Positions 28,001 to 35,739 of a stretch of DNA of 64,000 nt are shown in pieces (the first letter of the stretch is position 1; the number at the start of each line of letters is the position of its first letter). The stretch comes from Sphingobacterium bambusae (GTDB lineage Bacteria > Bacteroidota > Bacteroidia > Sphingobacteriales > Sphingobacteriaceae), in the NCBI RefSeq assembly GCF_033955345.1, contig NZ_CP138332.1:4650001-4714000 (forward strand), given 5' to 3'. The position numbers were made by a program, and so were the translations under genes. The notes beneath the pieces are model-generated. The model did no database searches, had not been told where the DNA came from, and saw nothing but the letters and a program-made list of their open reading frames with translations.

Positions 28001-28541
28001 TTTCTAAACTTAAGACAGGCTTGTGTCTTGTTTTCGCAAGACCGTATAAAAAAATATCGACGATCATTTCCTTACCGTCCTTTTTGCTGCTTGCCGGATA
28101 GAGGAGCGTTCGCAATAGATAGGGATTCTTTAACAATAAGGAATCTGATTTATCGAAATCGTATTCTGAAAACCGATCTTTCAACTGTTGTTTTTGTCGA
28201 TCGGTTAAACGTAGTGTATCGGCCACTGTTTTTGATCCATCGGTGTACGCTAGTACTTCACACAGTAAAGAATCGGGGTGAGTTTCCATTGCGAAAACGT
28301 CGGCATTTGCAACTGCCCAATAGACGGAGTCGCTGAAGTGAAAAGCCCGGCTGTCTTTAACATGGATAGAACCGAAAAGATAGGACGGTTTTACCAAATT
28401 CTTTCCACTAACTTCCCATAGCAGTTGATAGCCATTAACTCCTTGTGCAACTGAAGTTGTTGTACTGGTGGTGATAGCCAACAGGAAAAGTAGTACATAG
28501 TAAATTGATACCTTAAAAAGATCGGTGAAAATTTTGGTCAT
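25068..28541 (-). CDS. very large TraB/GumN-type exported protein with helical-repeat C-terminus
   Basis: 1157 residues, several times the usual length of a TraB/GumN protein (about 280-330). The N-terminal part (~40-310) is that domain, shown by Y-L-F-G-S-I-H-V-K-D and, at its end, V-F-A-V-T-G-A-A-H-L-P-G. This is the putative metal-dependent protease-like fold of the TIKI/TraB type. Residues ~310-770 contain two or three similar segments related to one another (the phrase of form I-Y-Q-K-T-L or V-Y-Q-K-T-V recurs). From ~790 to the end the sequence is helical with HEAT-like spacing (L-I-D-E-L-A-T-L-G-D-K-P-S-I-P-L-L-K). A Sec signal precedes everything. It is monocistronic and its substrate is unknown. 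Confidence 0.72.
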   Translation of the reverse strand: MTKIFTDLFKVSIYYVLLFLLAITTSTTTSVAQGVNGYQLLWEVSGKNLVKPSYLFGSIHVKDSRAFHFSDSVYWAVANADVFAMETHPDSLLCEVLAYTDGSKTVADTLRLTDRQKQQLKDRFSEYDFDKSDSLLLKNPYLLRTLLYPASSKKDGKEMIVDIFLYGLAKTRHKPVLSLESTEQHLEALLTTGGSVADMIDADVEDYEEKINGLIEIYASGNLELLNSQIQHYLKDNTLLKTRNVVMLQRMVQLMPKKSVFAVTGAAHLPGEYGLINLLRREGYNVRQVQGTFDGHTAFDIEHDAMGWQTVSDSLLGFDIQFPAGYVYSREAIYQKTLVHLDMFSEAVFSFNASFVVGESTISDEAFVNETLDSILSKNSNMLISKQIFKEGTITILEATIQERESQKKVKIWLQNNRRYLLIASIKKNSKYQNLVDRVLSSVVIKSTPDNASIPIFKDPLGAFQIKLPPISQRMVNDAPSADNPATESFKIMNTFALDATNSASYLVRYNDYPPGVSLIDKESVYQKTVQQLTAMGNILVEPRDIQRNGYVARNFKAIIGGNWSEIEMFFRGNRFFLLLREHLSSTAPLPENDPFDTFAFLPYQEVDNELFAVGELKLSLPQTPMDLNTSPADRATEFVSTKHHLATIDPKSGTNFQFLAYQFGKYSRYTDVDSMFHKIHRNIKEDGDSVLSYRRLEHPFAQGAVLYSYNKQQHAAMQHQIWSVGDHLYVLYVTGGEEDLKRKNVDDFFRHFESSISTKKTNFDIFASKADLLITDLQNQDTATWKPAWKSLQKFYSFEKNELPLLRKAIRYVYPNDQEENGSRTLLIDELATLGDKPSIPLLKRLYVDRETSDAIRTNILQNILSIDSTEFEWYFNSLLTKPPTTNDAQALISPLLDSLEFTAQHMDRIASLLRHPDYRAATLTWFKKVLELKKQSQVSVKTADMLSLVEAFAKDDLAQFVSTHSADENSVFYNRMFTYLQIFGASTNQAYIQHFADNLSSMEGVNYIKTALLIAMVDARMPLDSTLFKEQLENIRTRYDVMKAFEERNLFEQIPQMYKEGDQFAKMLFNEFLYDDYEYPTEIKEIGKIVESGNTYYVFSVKFEGNELSYLGVSGPFAGGNVPIDFDYYNCVTNYDEVSENWEIQAKNLIQESFD

Positions 28542-28670
28542 GGTTTGGATGCATTTCGTACGAATATACGAATTTTGCTCATCTTGTTGGGGTATATCAT
28601 GATCCTATGATAAAAAAAAGGATTATTTTCCTTGAGGTGGATCTACAGATGTTGATTTTTTTTAACTTAT

Positions 28671-28701
28671 TTTGAAACGCTAAAAGCTTTACTTATTTTT
28701 G
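28671..28701 (+). promoter_or_regulatory. near-perfect Bacteroidota promoter facing a 38-codon ORF
   Basis: TTTG at 28671-28674 and TATTTTTG at 28694-28701 are exactly 19 nt apart, the best consensus match in the window. The predicted transcript begins near 28708 and reaches the small ORF at 28732 after about 24 nt. The region before it (28542-28670) is otherwise featureless. Confidence 0.65.
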
Positions 28702-28731
28702 TTTACAAGAGAACTAACAACACAACAGATT

Positions 28732-28848
28732 ATGAATTTTAATTCCCGTTTTTACCAATATATTTTTGCGTTTTCTTCTTTGGTCTTCCTATTGGGAGAG
28801 CTGGCTTTTCGTTTGGGAAGATTTATTGTCAGTTTTTTTTGTAATTGA
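28732..28848 (+). CDS. small hydrophobic peptide (38 residues)
   Basis: The ORF reads M-N-F-N-S-R-F-Y-Q-Y and continues with a hydrophobic span (I-F-A-F-S-S-L-V-F-L-L-G) and an amphipathic tail rich in Arg and Phe. It fits one membrane segment. The strong promoter at 28671-28701 and the short 24-nt leader argue that it is expressed. Its last 20 nt overlap, in the opposite direction, the 3' end of the RDD gene. There is no good Shine-Dalgarno sequence, as is normal in Bacteroidota. I know no family for it; a small membrane protein or a toxin-like peptide are both possible. Confidence 0.45.
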   Translation: MNFNSRFYQYIFAFSSLVFLLGELAFRLGRFIVSFFCN

Positions 28849-29287
28849 CAACTCGAGATCCGATCACACGATCGTGTATGGCCATGCCGCTACTTGAAAC
28901 GGTAATCAAAGAGATCCAACCTAGAGCTGCTTTTATTACAAAACGTACAACCGCCGAAGGAAAGTTGATGTTTCTCTCTGCGTCTTCCCGCTTTACGCGT
29001 ATACCCATTGCCATATGCCCAACTGTTCCGGCAAAGAGACTTGTAAATAAAGGATCGTAAAGAAAGAACACAAAGACAAAAGATAGCAATCGAACGCTGT
29101 CGGGGACATGTTGAAAGGCGGAGAAAACACTTGACAAGATAAACATCAATACTAACAGAAAGAATCCATCGACAACCAAGGCTTTTACGCGAATGAAAAC
29201 ACCCGGATAATTTTCTTCACTGACTTGATTTGGTACATCAAATATTGGAGTCGGGGGTAATTCCTTATGACTGTCTTGCGCTTCCAT
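28829..29287 (-). CDS. RDD-family membrane protein
   Basis: 152 residues with three likely membrane segments. The family motif is present: F-I-R-V-K-A-L-V-V-D-G-F-F-L-L (the R and D of RDD) and later G-H-M-A-M-G-I-R-V-K-R-E-D. RDD proteins are small membrane proteins of mostly unknown transport or stress-related function. The gene ends in a 20-nt convergent overlap with a small ORF on the plus strand and lies upstream of nothing else in its unit. Confidence 0.85.
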   Translation of the reverse strand: MEAQDSHKELPPTPIFDVPNQVSEENYPGVFIRVKALVVDGFFLLVLMFILSSVFSAFQHVPDSVRLLSFVFVFFLYDPLFTSLFAGTVGHMAMGIRVKREDAERNINFPSAVVRFVIKAALGWISLITVSSSGMAIHDRVIGSRVVNYKKN

Positions 29288-29356
29288 TACGTTAGTTTGT
29301 TTTGATAAGTTAATAATGTTTGTGGACGAAATATAGTGAGAAAATTATCAAAAGCA

Positions 29357-29393
29357 AAAAATGCCAGTATTTAAAAGTAAATCTGGCATTTTT
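29357..29393 (-). terminator. terminator of the RND efflux operon
   Basis: The arms AAAAATGCCAG (29357-29367) and CTGGCATTTTT (29383-29393) form an 11-bp stem. On the minus strand the hairpin ends in a run of T residues, 30 nt downstream of the outer-membrane-factor stop. The stem can serve both directions, but the minus strand is the meaningful one. Confidence 0.82.
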
Positions 29394-29422
29394 CATTATA
29401 TGTTGACTTTACTGAAGGCTTA

Positions 29423-30856
29423 TTACCAGCCGCCACCCAGCGATTTATATAGATTGATTGAGGCATTGAATTGTGCCTTCTGTGACTCAATCAATTCGAA
29501 TTTTGCTTCAATCGCGTCACGCTGCGTCATCAATACCTCCATATAATCGGCATGTGCCGAGTTAAAAAGGTCGTAGGATATCTGTACGGATTCCGTTAGG
29601 GTGGACACCTGCTTGCCTTGCAAGGTGTTGATATTGGCCATGTTTTTGATCTTCGCTAATTGGTTGGCTACTTCTACATACGCATTTAGCAGTGTTTGCT
29701 CATAGGTAAAAACGGTTTGTATTTGTTTTGCATTCGCATTCAAGTATTCCGCTTGGATAGCACGTTTATTTACCAAAGGGGCGATCAAATCGCCGGTGAT
29801 CGAATAGATCAGCGATTGTGGCGTTTTGAGCAAGTAGGCCGGGTTGAAGGCCTGATACCCGAGGCTTGCAGAAATCCCTAGCGTAGGGTAAAATCTTGCC
29901 TTGGCTACTTTGACGTCCAACTTGGCTGCTGCCATAAGCAACTCTGCCTGCCGCACATCAGGCCTGTTGTTCAGAAGCTGGGCGGGTAGTCCCTCTTGCA
30001 CGATGGGCAGGTTGATCTGGTCGAGGCTACTCGCTTCGCGTAGAATGTGTTGCGGATATTGACCCACGAGGTAGTTTAATTTGTTCTCGGTTTCTACGAT
30101 CTGCTGATCGATTTTGTAGCGCATGCTCTGCGTTTTGAGCAGCTCGGCTTCAAATTTTTTGACCGCCAATTCTGTCACCCGCGTAGCAATCTTCTGCAGT
30201 TTGACAAGATCCAACGCATCCGATTGCAGCTTCAGGTTTTGTTCTACGAGCATTTTTTCTTGGTCCAGCGCCAATAATTCGTAATAGAGATTTGCAATCT
30301 CGGCCACAAGGTTGGTCACCATGAAGTTTTTGCCCTCTATGCTGGCGAGATATTCGAGCTGAGCTTCCTTGGCTGCATTGTGCAGCTTGTTCCAGATGTC
30401 GACTTCCCAGTTAGCGACGAGGGAGGCTCCTAGATCGGGCATTGGATCGGGATTCTCTTTTCCTTCGCGGATGTCTACTTGTCTTTCTGTTGCACCCAAG
30501 GTTGTATATTCACTGCGCTTCTCCGCGCCGCCACCAACTTTGGCGCCAACGAAAGGGAGATACTCTCCCTTTCGTGCCCTAATTTCGTTGCTGGACATAT
30601 TGATTTCCTGCAACATGATGTTCAACTCTTGATTGTGGCTCAGCGCAGAGTCAATCAGGCTGCGCAGATGAGGATCTGTGAAATAGGTTTTCCATTCCAC
30701 CTTTGCGCTATTGACGCTGTCGGCCGTGGCTTCGTAAGCTGTAGGCATGTTGGCGGTGGAGGCTGCTTTTTCTGTTATTTTAGGTACTCCACAGCCAATA
30801 ACGGCCATGCAGGAACCCGCTAAAAGTATAGGCTTGATGCTTGTTTTCTTCATCAT
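29423..30856 (-). CDS. RND efflux outer-membrane factor (NodT/TolC-like lipoprotein)
   Basis: 477 residues with a lipoprotein signal ending in V-I-G-C (C22). The two outer-membrane-efflux repeats are visible: S-A-L-S-H-N-Q-E-L-N-I in the first and R-P-D-V-R-Q-A-E-L-L-M-A-A in the second. The latter is the signature of NodT-type exit channels. The C-terminus ends in Y-K-S-L-G-G-G-W. The start codon overlaps the stop of the RND pump gene by 1 nt (TAATG), so translation is coupled. It completes the tripartite export system with the adaptor and pump upstream. Confidence 0.95.
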   Translation of the reverse strand: MMKKTSIKPILLAGSCMAVIGCGVPKITEKAASTANMPTAYEATADSVNSAKVEWKTYFTDPHLRSLIDSALSHNQELNIMLQEINMSSNEIRARKGEYLPFVGAKVGGGAEKRSEYTTLGATERQVDIREGKENPDPMPDLGASLVANWEVDIWNKLHNAAKEAQLEYLASIEGKNFMVTNLVAEIANLYYELLALDQEKMLVEQNLKLQSDALDLVKLQKIATRVTELAVKKFEAELLKTQSMRYKIDQQIVETENKLNYLVGQYPQHILREASSLDQINLPIVQEGLPAQLLNNRPDVRQAELLMAAAKLDVKVAKARFYPTLGISASLGYQAFNPAYLLKTPQSLIYSITGDLIAPLVNKRAIQAEYLNANAKQIQTVFTYEQTLLNAYVEVANQLAKIKNMANINTLQGKQVSTLTESVQISYDLFNSAHADYMEVLMTQRDAIEAKFELIESQKAQFNASINLYKSLGGGW

Positions 30857-33800
30857 TAGTTTTCTATTTCTTCCAATAAAGGATTTTCAATTTCTTCCAA
30901 TAAGGGTTGTTCACTTTCGTGTTTTATCAATTTACGTTTGCCGGCAATGCTTCCAAAAATAAAGTAGAGACCAGGCACGATGATGACGCCGAAAATAGTA
31001 CCCAATAGCATTCCTCCGGCAGCGGCGGCCCCGATTGTTTGGTTGCCAATGGCACCCGGACCATGTGCAAAGATCATAGGGATCATCCCGGCGATGAAGG
31101 CAAAAGAAGTCATTAAAATAGGACGAAAACGCACGCGCGCACCTTCGATCGCCGCCTTATAGATGGTCATACCTTCCGCATGCTTCTGCATGGCAAACTC
31201 GACGATCAATACGGCATTCTTACCCAAGAGGCCTACAAGCATGACTAATCCTACTTGGGCGTAGATGTCGTTGGCCAATCCCATGAGCTTCAATAATAGG
31301 AAAGTGCCGAAGATTCCAGCCGGCAGGGACAGGATGACGGAGAGCGGTAAGATAAAGCTTTCATATTGTGCGGCTAGTACCAAATACACGAAGCCCAAAA
31401 CAATCAGGAAGATGTAAATAGCCTCGTTGCCACGGGCTGTTTCGTCTTTTGTTAAGCCTTCCCAGCCGATATCGTAGCCGCGTGGTAGCGTTTGTTTGGC
31501 GACCTCTTGGATAGCTTTAATCGCTTCGCCGGTGCTGTAACCCTTTGCCGGTTCGCCCTTGATGGCTGAAGAAGGATACATATTATATCGTGTGATCTCG
31601 TTTAGGCCATGTGTTTTGGTCATTTTCATGAAAGAGGAATAAGGAACCATCTCATCTTTGTTGTTTTTGACGTAAAGCTTCATCACATCCTCTGGAAGGG
31701 CTCTCGATTCGGGTGAGCCTTGCACATATACTTTGTAGAACGTACCAAAGCGGATAAAACCTTGCTCGTAGGTACTGCCGATTAGTATGGATAGGTTGTT
31801 CATCGCATTCTCAATGTTCACCCCCTTCTGCATGGCGGCTTCGTTGTCTATTTCTAGCTCATACTGCGGATAGTTTGCGCTGAAGAATGTAAATAGACCG
31901 GTAAGCTCCTTCCGTTTTTCTAGTGCTTTCATAAACTCATCGTTTACCTTTTCCAATTCCTTGTAGTCGTCGGAGTTGGTCTTGTCCAGCAGGCGAAGCG
32001 AGAACCCACCTGCGGCTCCGTAACCGGGCACAGCCGGAGGACCGAAAAACTCGATGGTAGCGCCAGATATCTCTTTGGCCTTCACTTCGAGTTCCTCAAT
32101 AATTTCGGATACCGTTTCCTTTCTTTCCGACCAATCTTTCAGCTCGATCAAACAGGTGCCGGCATTAGATCCGCGGCCTTCGGTCAACACTTCATAGCCC
32201 GCCAACGCAGTGACGGACGCTACACCATCGATATGTTCGGTAAGCTTTTGCAGCTGCCGAGCAACGTCATTGGTGCGCTCTAGCGTAGATCCCGGCGGCG
32301 TCTGTACGATGGCGTAGATCATCCCTTGGTCTTCATTGGGGATAAAACCACTGGGCAAGGTTCCAGATATCCCAAATATGCCGACAGAGAAGGCTGCAAG
32401 GATAAGGAAAGTAAGCAAGCGGCGATTTACAATCTTTTTCAGAAAGAGTGCATAACGTAAGTTAAGGCGATCGAAGCGCTTATTAAACGCGTCAATAAAT
32501 TTATCAACAGGACTTTTCTTCTTCGCTTTGCCATGATTATTCTTCAGGATCATGGCACAAAGTACCGGCGTTAATGTTAAGGCGACAAAGCCGGAGATCA
32601 CGATGGAGCAAGCCATGGTGATCGCAAATTGCCTAAAGAAAACACCTACCGGTCCTGCCATAAAGGCTACAGGAATAAACACAGCAGTCATCAACAAGGT
32701 GATGGCGATAACGGCGCCGCTAATTTCGCGGATAACCTCCACGACTGCTTGATAGGGAGGAAGGTGCTTTTCGTGCATCTTGGCATGCACGGCCTCCACG
32801 ACCACGATAGCATCATCGACCACGACGCCTATGGCAAGTACCAATGCAAATAGCGTGATAAGATTGATTGTCAAGCCGAATACCTGCATGAACATAAACG
32901 CGCCGATCAGGGATACGGGAACGGCGATGGTGGGGATCAAGGTAGAACGCCAGTCGCCCAAAAATAGGAAGACCACCAACGCGACAAGGATAAAGGCCTC
33001 GACAAGGGTATGCACCACTTTATCAATTGACGCATTCAAGAAGTTGGACACATCGTAGGTAATCTTGTAGTCCATTCCTGGAGGGAAAGAGGCCGCTTTT
33101 ATCTCTTCGAGCTTGCTTTTCACCTCCTTGATGACCTCGTTGGCATTACTTCCATAGTTTTGCTTAAGCGTGATGGATGCAGATGGTAGGCCATCAAGAT
33201 TCGAATATATATCGTAAAATTCACTGCCGAGCTCCACGGTACCTATATCTTTTAGCTTCAGGTTTTCGCCTTCGGCGTTGGCGCGGATAATGATATTTTC
33301 GTACTGCTCAATCTTGTTGTAGCGACCTTTGTAGGTTAATACATATTCCAAGGATTGCGAACGTTTTCCCGTACTCTGTCCGATACGTCCAGGCGTTCCG
33401 ATGATGCTCTGTTGACTCATTGCTTCCATCACTTCGTCGGTCGATACGTTGTAGGCTCGCATACGTTCTGGATTGAGCCACACGCGCATGGCATAAATAC
33501 GGCTTCCCAGTATCTTGGCACTGCCGACACCTTTTAATCGGCTGATTTCCGGAATAACGTTTACATTCGCAAAGTTATAGAGGAACTTCTGATCCGCGTT
33601 GGGGTCTTTGCTGAATACATTGACATACATCAGCATGTTGGGTGATGTATAACTAACGACAAGTCCTTCGCGTTGTACAAGCTCTGGCAATCGGTTGGTG
33701 ACCTGCTCAATGCGAGTTTTAACATTGACCATCGCTTGACTAGGATCGGTGCCTAGATCAAAATAAACCATGATGGTTGCTTCGCCAGCGCTGGTGGCGT

Positions 33801-34041
33801 CGGAGGTCATGTATTTCATGCCCGGCGTGCCGTTGATGGATTTTTCCATCGGAATCAGTACAGATTCGGTCAATACATTAGCACTTGCTCCAGGGTAGGC
33901 GATGTTGACGACCACCACGGGAGGAGCAATGTCGGGGAACTGGGAGATGGGCAGCGTACTGATGGCCAAAATCCCCATAAATATGATTACGATAGATAGC
34001 ACAATGGCTAGTACCGGTCTCTTAATAAATTTTTCAAACAT
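30856..34041 (-). CDS. RND multidrug efflux transporter, HAE1 family (AcrB/MexB-like)
   Basis: 1061 residues with the twelve-helix RND layout. The N-terminus F-I-K-R-P-V-L-A-I-V and the transmembrane-4 motif G-V-V-V-D-D-A-I-V-V-V-E carry the paired aspartates that relay protons in this family, marking a drug-type pump rather than a metal pump. P-G-S-T-L-E-R-T and G-L-L-G-K-N-A-V-L-I-V-E are also typical. It is energised by proton motive force and exports amphiphiles from the periplasm or inner leaflet. The C-terminal tail ends in a tandem eight-residue repeat (L-L-E-E-I-E-N-P then L-L-E-E-I-E-N). It sits 34 nt after the adaptor gene and overlaps the exit-channel gene by 1 nt. Confidence 0.97.
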   Translation of the reverse strand: MFEKFIKRPVLAIVLSIVIIFMGILAISTLPISQFPDIAPPVVVVNIAYPGASANVLTESVLIPMEKSINGTPGMKYMTSDATSAGEATIMVYFDLGTDPSQAMVNVKTRIEQVTNRLPELVQREGLVVSYTSPNMLMYVNVFSKDPNADQKFLYNFANVNVIPEISRLKGVGSAKILGSRIYAMRVWLNPERMRAYNVSTDEVMEAMSQQSIIGTPGRIGQSTGKRSQSLEYVLTYKGRYNKIEQYENIIIRANAEGENLKLKDIGTVELGSEFYDIYSNLDGLPSASITLKQNYGSNANEVIKEVKSKLEEIKAASFPPGMDYKITYDVSNFLNASIDKVVHTLVEAFILVALVVFLFLGDWRSTLIPTIAVPVSLIGAFMFMQVFGLTINLITLFALVLAIGVVVDDAIVVVEAVHAKMHEKHLPPYQAVVEVIREISGAVIAITLLMTAVFIPVAFMAGPVGVFFRQFAITMACSIVISGFVALTLTPVLCAMILKNNHGKAKKKSPVDKFIDAFNKRFDRLNLRYALFLKKIVNRRLLTFLILAAFSVGIFGISGTLPSGFIPNEDQGMIYAIVQTPPGSTLERTNDVARQLQKLTEHIDGVASVTALAGYEVLTEGRGSNAGTCLIELKDWSERKETVSEIIEELEVKAKEISGATIEFFGPPAVPGYGAAGGFSLRLLDKTNSDDYKELEKVNDEFMKALEKRKELTGLFTFFSANYPQYELEIDNEAAMQKGVNIENAMNNLSILIGSTYEQGFIRFGTFYKVYVQGSPESRALPEDVMKLYVKNNKDEMVPYSSFMKMTKTHGLNEITRYNMYPSSAIKGEPAKGYSTGEAIKAIQEVAKQTLPRGYDIGWEGLTKDETARGNEAIYIFLIVLGFVYLVLAAQYESFILPLSVILSLPAGIFGTFLLLKLMGLANDIYAQVGLVMLVGLLGKNAVLIVEFAMQKHAEGMTIYKAAIEGARVRFRPILMTSFAFIAGMIPMIFAHGPGAIGNQTIGAAAAGGMLLGTIFGVIIVPGLYFIFGSIAGKRKLIKHESEQPLLEEIENPLLEEIEN
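30860..30907. repeat. tandem 24-bp duplication at the 3' end of the RND pump gene
   Basis: Two 24-bp copies (30860-30883 and 30884-30907) differ at only a few bases and encode the last residues of the pump twice. The repeat keeps the frame and shifts the following stop, which still overlaps the next start codon as TAATG. It looks like a recent slippage duplication. Confidence 0.85.
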
Positions 34042-34075
34042 AATCTACAGATTTTTGATGTGTAGTGATACCATT

Positions 34076-35158
34076 CTATTCGCTTGGCAAGGTAAGGCTT
34101 GATAAAACATGTCGAGGTTCTTGGTAATCAAAGTGGATCTTGTCGCCATTCTGTACTTTACGGATACCTTCGAGCAGGATTTTTTCGTCGCCCTTTAATC
34201 CGCTTTGTACAATGTACAGATCGGGAAGTTCTGCTTTAATAATGATAGGCGTGAGCAACACTTTCCCATCTTTGTCAACAACATAGACATATTTCTTGTC
34301 CATGATTTCAAAGCTGGCTTTTTGTGGGATAATAATGGCATGTTGCATGGGGATAGACATGAGGATGGTGCCGGTTTGTCCATTGCGCAGCAAGTTCTCC
34401 TTGTTGGGGAAAGTTGCTCGGAAAGCGATGTTCCCAGTCTCGTTGTTGAAATCAGCCTCGATTGTTTCTACTTTTCCCGTTTGGTTGTAGATATCTTGAT
34501 TAGCCAACATCAATTGAACCTGATCGAGGTTCTGTTCGCTCTTGTGTGCCTTGTAGTTGAGGTATTCCGCTTCCGGAACGTTAAAGTAAACCCACATGGT
34601 ACTATTGTCTGATAGGTTGGTGAGCAAATCGCCTTCATCCACGAGGCTGCCCAGCTTGAGGTCAAGATGGTCAATAATACCATCGTAGGGAGCCGTGATC
34701 TGCGTAAAACCCAAGTGAACGGATGCTAGCTCCATCTCCGCTTGCGCTTTTTTTAGTTTGGCTTTGGCCATGGCGAGTTCATTTGGTGCCACAACATTTT
34801 TATCAGCCAAGGTTTGTATGTTCTGTAGTTCGATGTTTGTTGCTTCGGTCTCTGCCTGCGCCTTAAGGTATTCGGCATGGTAAATTTTAGGCATGATCTG
34901 GAACATCAGTTGTCCTTTATGCACAAATTGACCTTCGTCAACGAGTACTTTCTCCAGATAGCCGCGTTCTTGGGAACGTACTTCAATATGTCGGATAGAT
35001 CGTACTTGGCTGACGTACTGTTTGACGATGGTTGTGTCAGTAATTAAAGGGGAGGAAACAAGAAAACGAGCGTCTTCTTCCTTTTCGTTCTCATGGTTGT
35101 GGCAGCTGGCAAATGAAAATAGCGCAACACAGCCCATAAGCATGATGTTTTTTTTCAT
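34076..35158 (-). CDS. RND efflux periplasmic adaptor (membrane fusion lipoprotein)
   Basis: 360 residues with a lipoprotein signal ending in F-A-S-C (C19). The four adaptor parts are visible: a barrel-sandwich (lipoyl-like) domain with V-E-V-R-S-Q-E-R-G-Y-L and G-Q-L-M-F-Q-I, a helical hairpin with A-E-Y-L-K-A-Q-A-E-T-E-A, its partner I-T-A-P-Y-D-G-I-I-D, a beta-barrel region, and a membrane-proximal domain ending with K-V-Q-N-G-D-K-I. It bridges the pump and exit channel. It is the first gene of the operon. The 132 nt between it and the upstream gene contain two inverted repeats that look like an operator. Confidence 0.95.
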   Translation of the reverse strand: MKKNIMLMGCVALFSFASCHNHENEKEEDARFLVSSPLITDTTIVKQYVSQVRSIRHIEVRSQERGYLEKVLVDEGQFVHKGQLMFQIMPKIYHAEYLKAQAETEATNIELQNIQTLADKNVVAPNELAMAKAKLKKAQAEMELASVHLGFTQITAPYDGIIDHLDLKLGSLVDEGDLLTNLSDNSTMWVYFNVPEAEYLNYKAHKSEQNLDQVQLMLANQDIYNQTGKVETIEADFNNETGNIAFRATFPNKENLLRNGQTGTILMSIPMQHAIIIPQKASFEIMDKKYVYVVDKDGKVLLTPIIIKAELPDLYIVQSGLKGDEKILLEGIRKVQNGDKIHFDYQEPRHVLSSLTLPSE

Positions 35159-35225
35159 ACGGATTTTTGGTGCTTATAAATAAAAAATATGGATATACGC
35201 GGGTTAGGCAAAAGCTATTGAGGCC

Positions 35226-35262
35226 ATTACAAGCGCATGTAATACGGTTTTAAGACGTATTA
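35226..35262. promoter_or_regulatory. two overlapping inverted repeats upstream of the efflux operon
   Basis: ATTACA (35226-35231), 6 nt, TGTAAT (35238-35243) is one perfect inverted repeat. TAATACG (35240-35246), 9 nt, CGTATTA (35256-35262) is a second one sharing its left end. They lie 68-104 nt upstream of the adaptor ATG on the minus strand. This is the usual position for a TetR- or MarR-type operator, but no regulator gene is nearby. A weak transcript hairpin is the alternative. Confidence 0.42.
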
Positions 35263-35290
35263 AGTAGAAATAGTGTGAAGTAGCGGTATG

Positions 35291-35719
35291 CTAAATGCGG
35301 AAGTTTTGGTGGAAGATAAACCGTTCGCTATCGTAGCAGGTAATCAGTATGTCCGATTGGTGGGCGAAAGGTTGGTTATTGTAAAGTGTGGAAAATAGGC
35401 TAAAGGTGATGTGTTTGTGCAGGAGATCCGCTAGAAGAGGAAAGGAGAGATTGTCTTTGTTGTTAGATGGTTTGGCATCACTTTCCTCCGGTTTTTCGAG
35501 CGTTCTGTCGTCAACATGCTGTTGCAATTGCTTCCCTTTCTCCCAATGGAGCCCGACATCTGGATGTTGTGCGGTATTCGGTCGAAAAGGTGATAGCTTT
35601 ATCTTTGTAGATGTAACACTGCTGTTTGTAGGCATGCCAATGCAAATCTGCAATACTCCCGTAACAACGAGCATCGAAAACGATAAAATTGCTATGAATT
35701 GAGCGACACGCTTGAACAT
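35291..35719 (-). CDS. hypothetical membrane-anchored protein
   Basis: 142 residues from ATG 35719 (M-F-K-R-V-A-Q-F); an in-frame TTG nine bases upstream is less likely. A single N-terminal hydrophobic segment (I-A-I-L-S-F-S-M-L-V-V-T-G-V) is followed by a polar, proline- and lysine-rich part without a motif I know. The C-terminus contains H-K-H-I-T-F-S-L-F-S. It precedes the efflux operon on the same strand by 132 nt. An exact TAnnTTTG (TAGTTTTG, minus strand 35733-35726) lies only 6 nt before the ATG, which would mean an almost leaderless transcript if used. No function can be given. Confidence 0.55.
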   Translation of the reverse strand: MFKRVAQFIAILSFSMLVVTGVLQICIGMPTNSSVTSTKIKLSPFRPNTAQHPDVGLHWEKGKQLQQHVDDRTLEKPEESDAKPSNNKDNLSFPLLADLLHKHITFSLFSTLYNNQPFAHQSDILITCYDSERFIFHQNFRI

Positions 35720-35739
35720 TTGATACAAAACTAAAGAAA

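Noticed and set aside
28542..28670. Promoter for the TraB/GumN gene
   Set aside because: Only a partial -7 match (TATATTCG) and no -33 element could be found on the minus strand.
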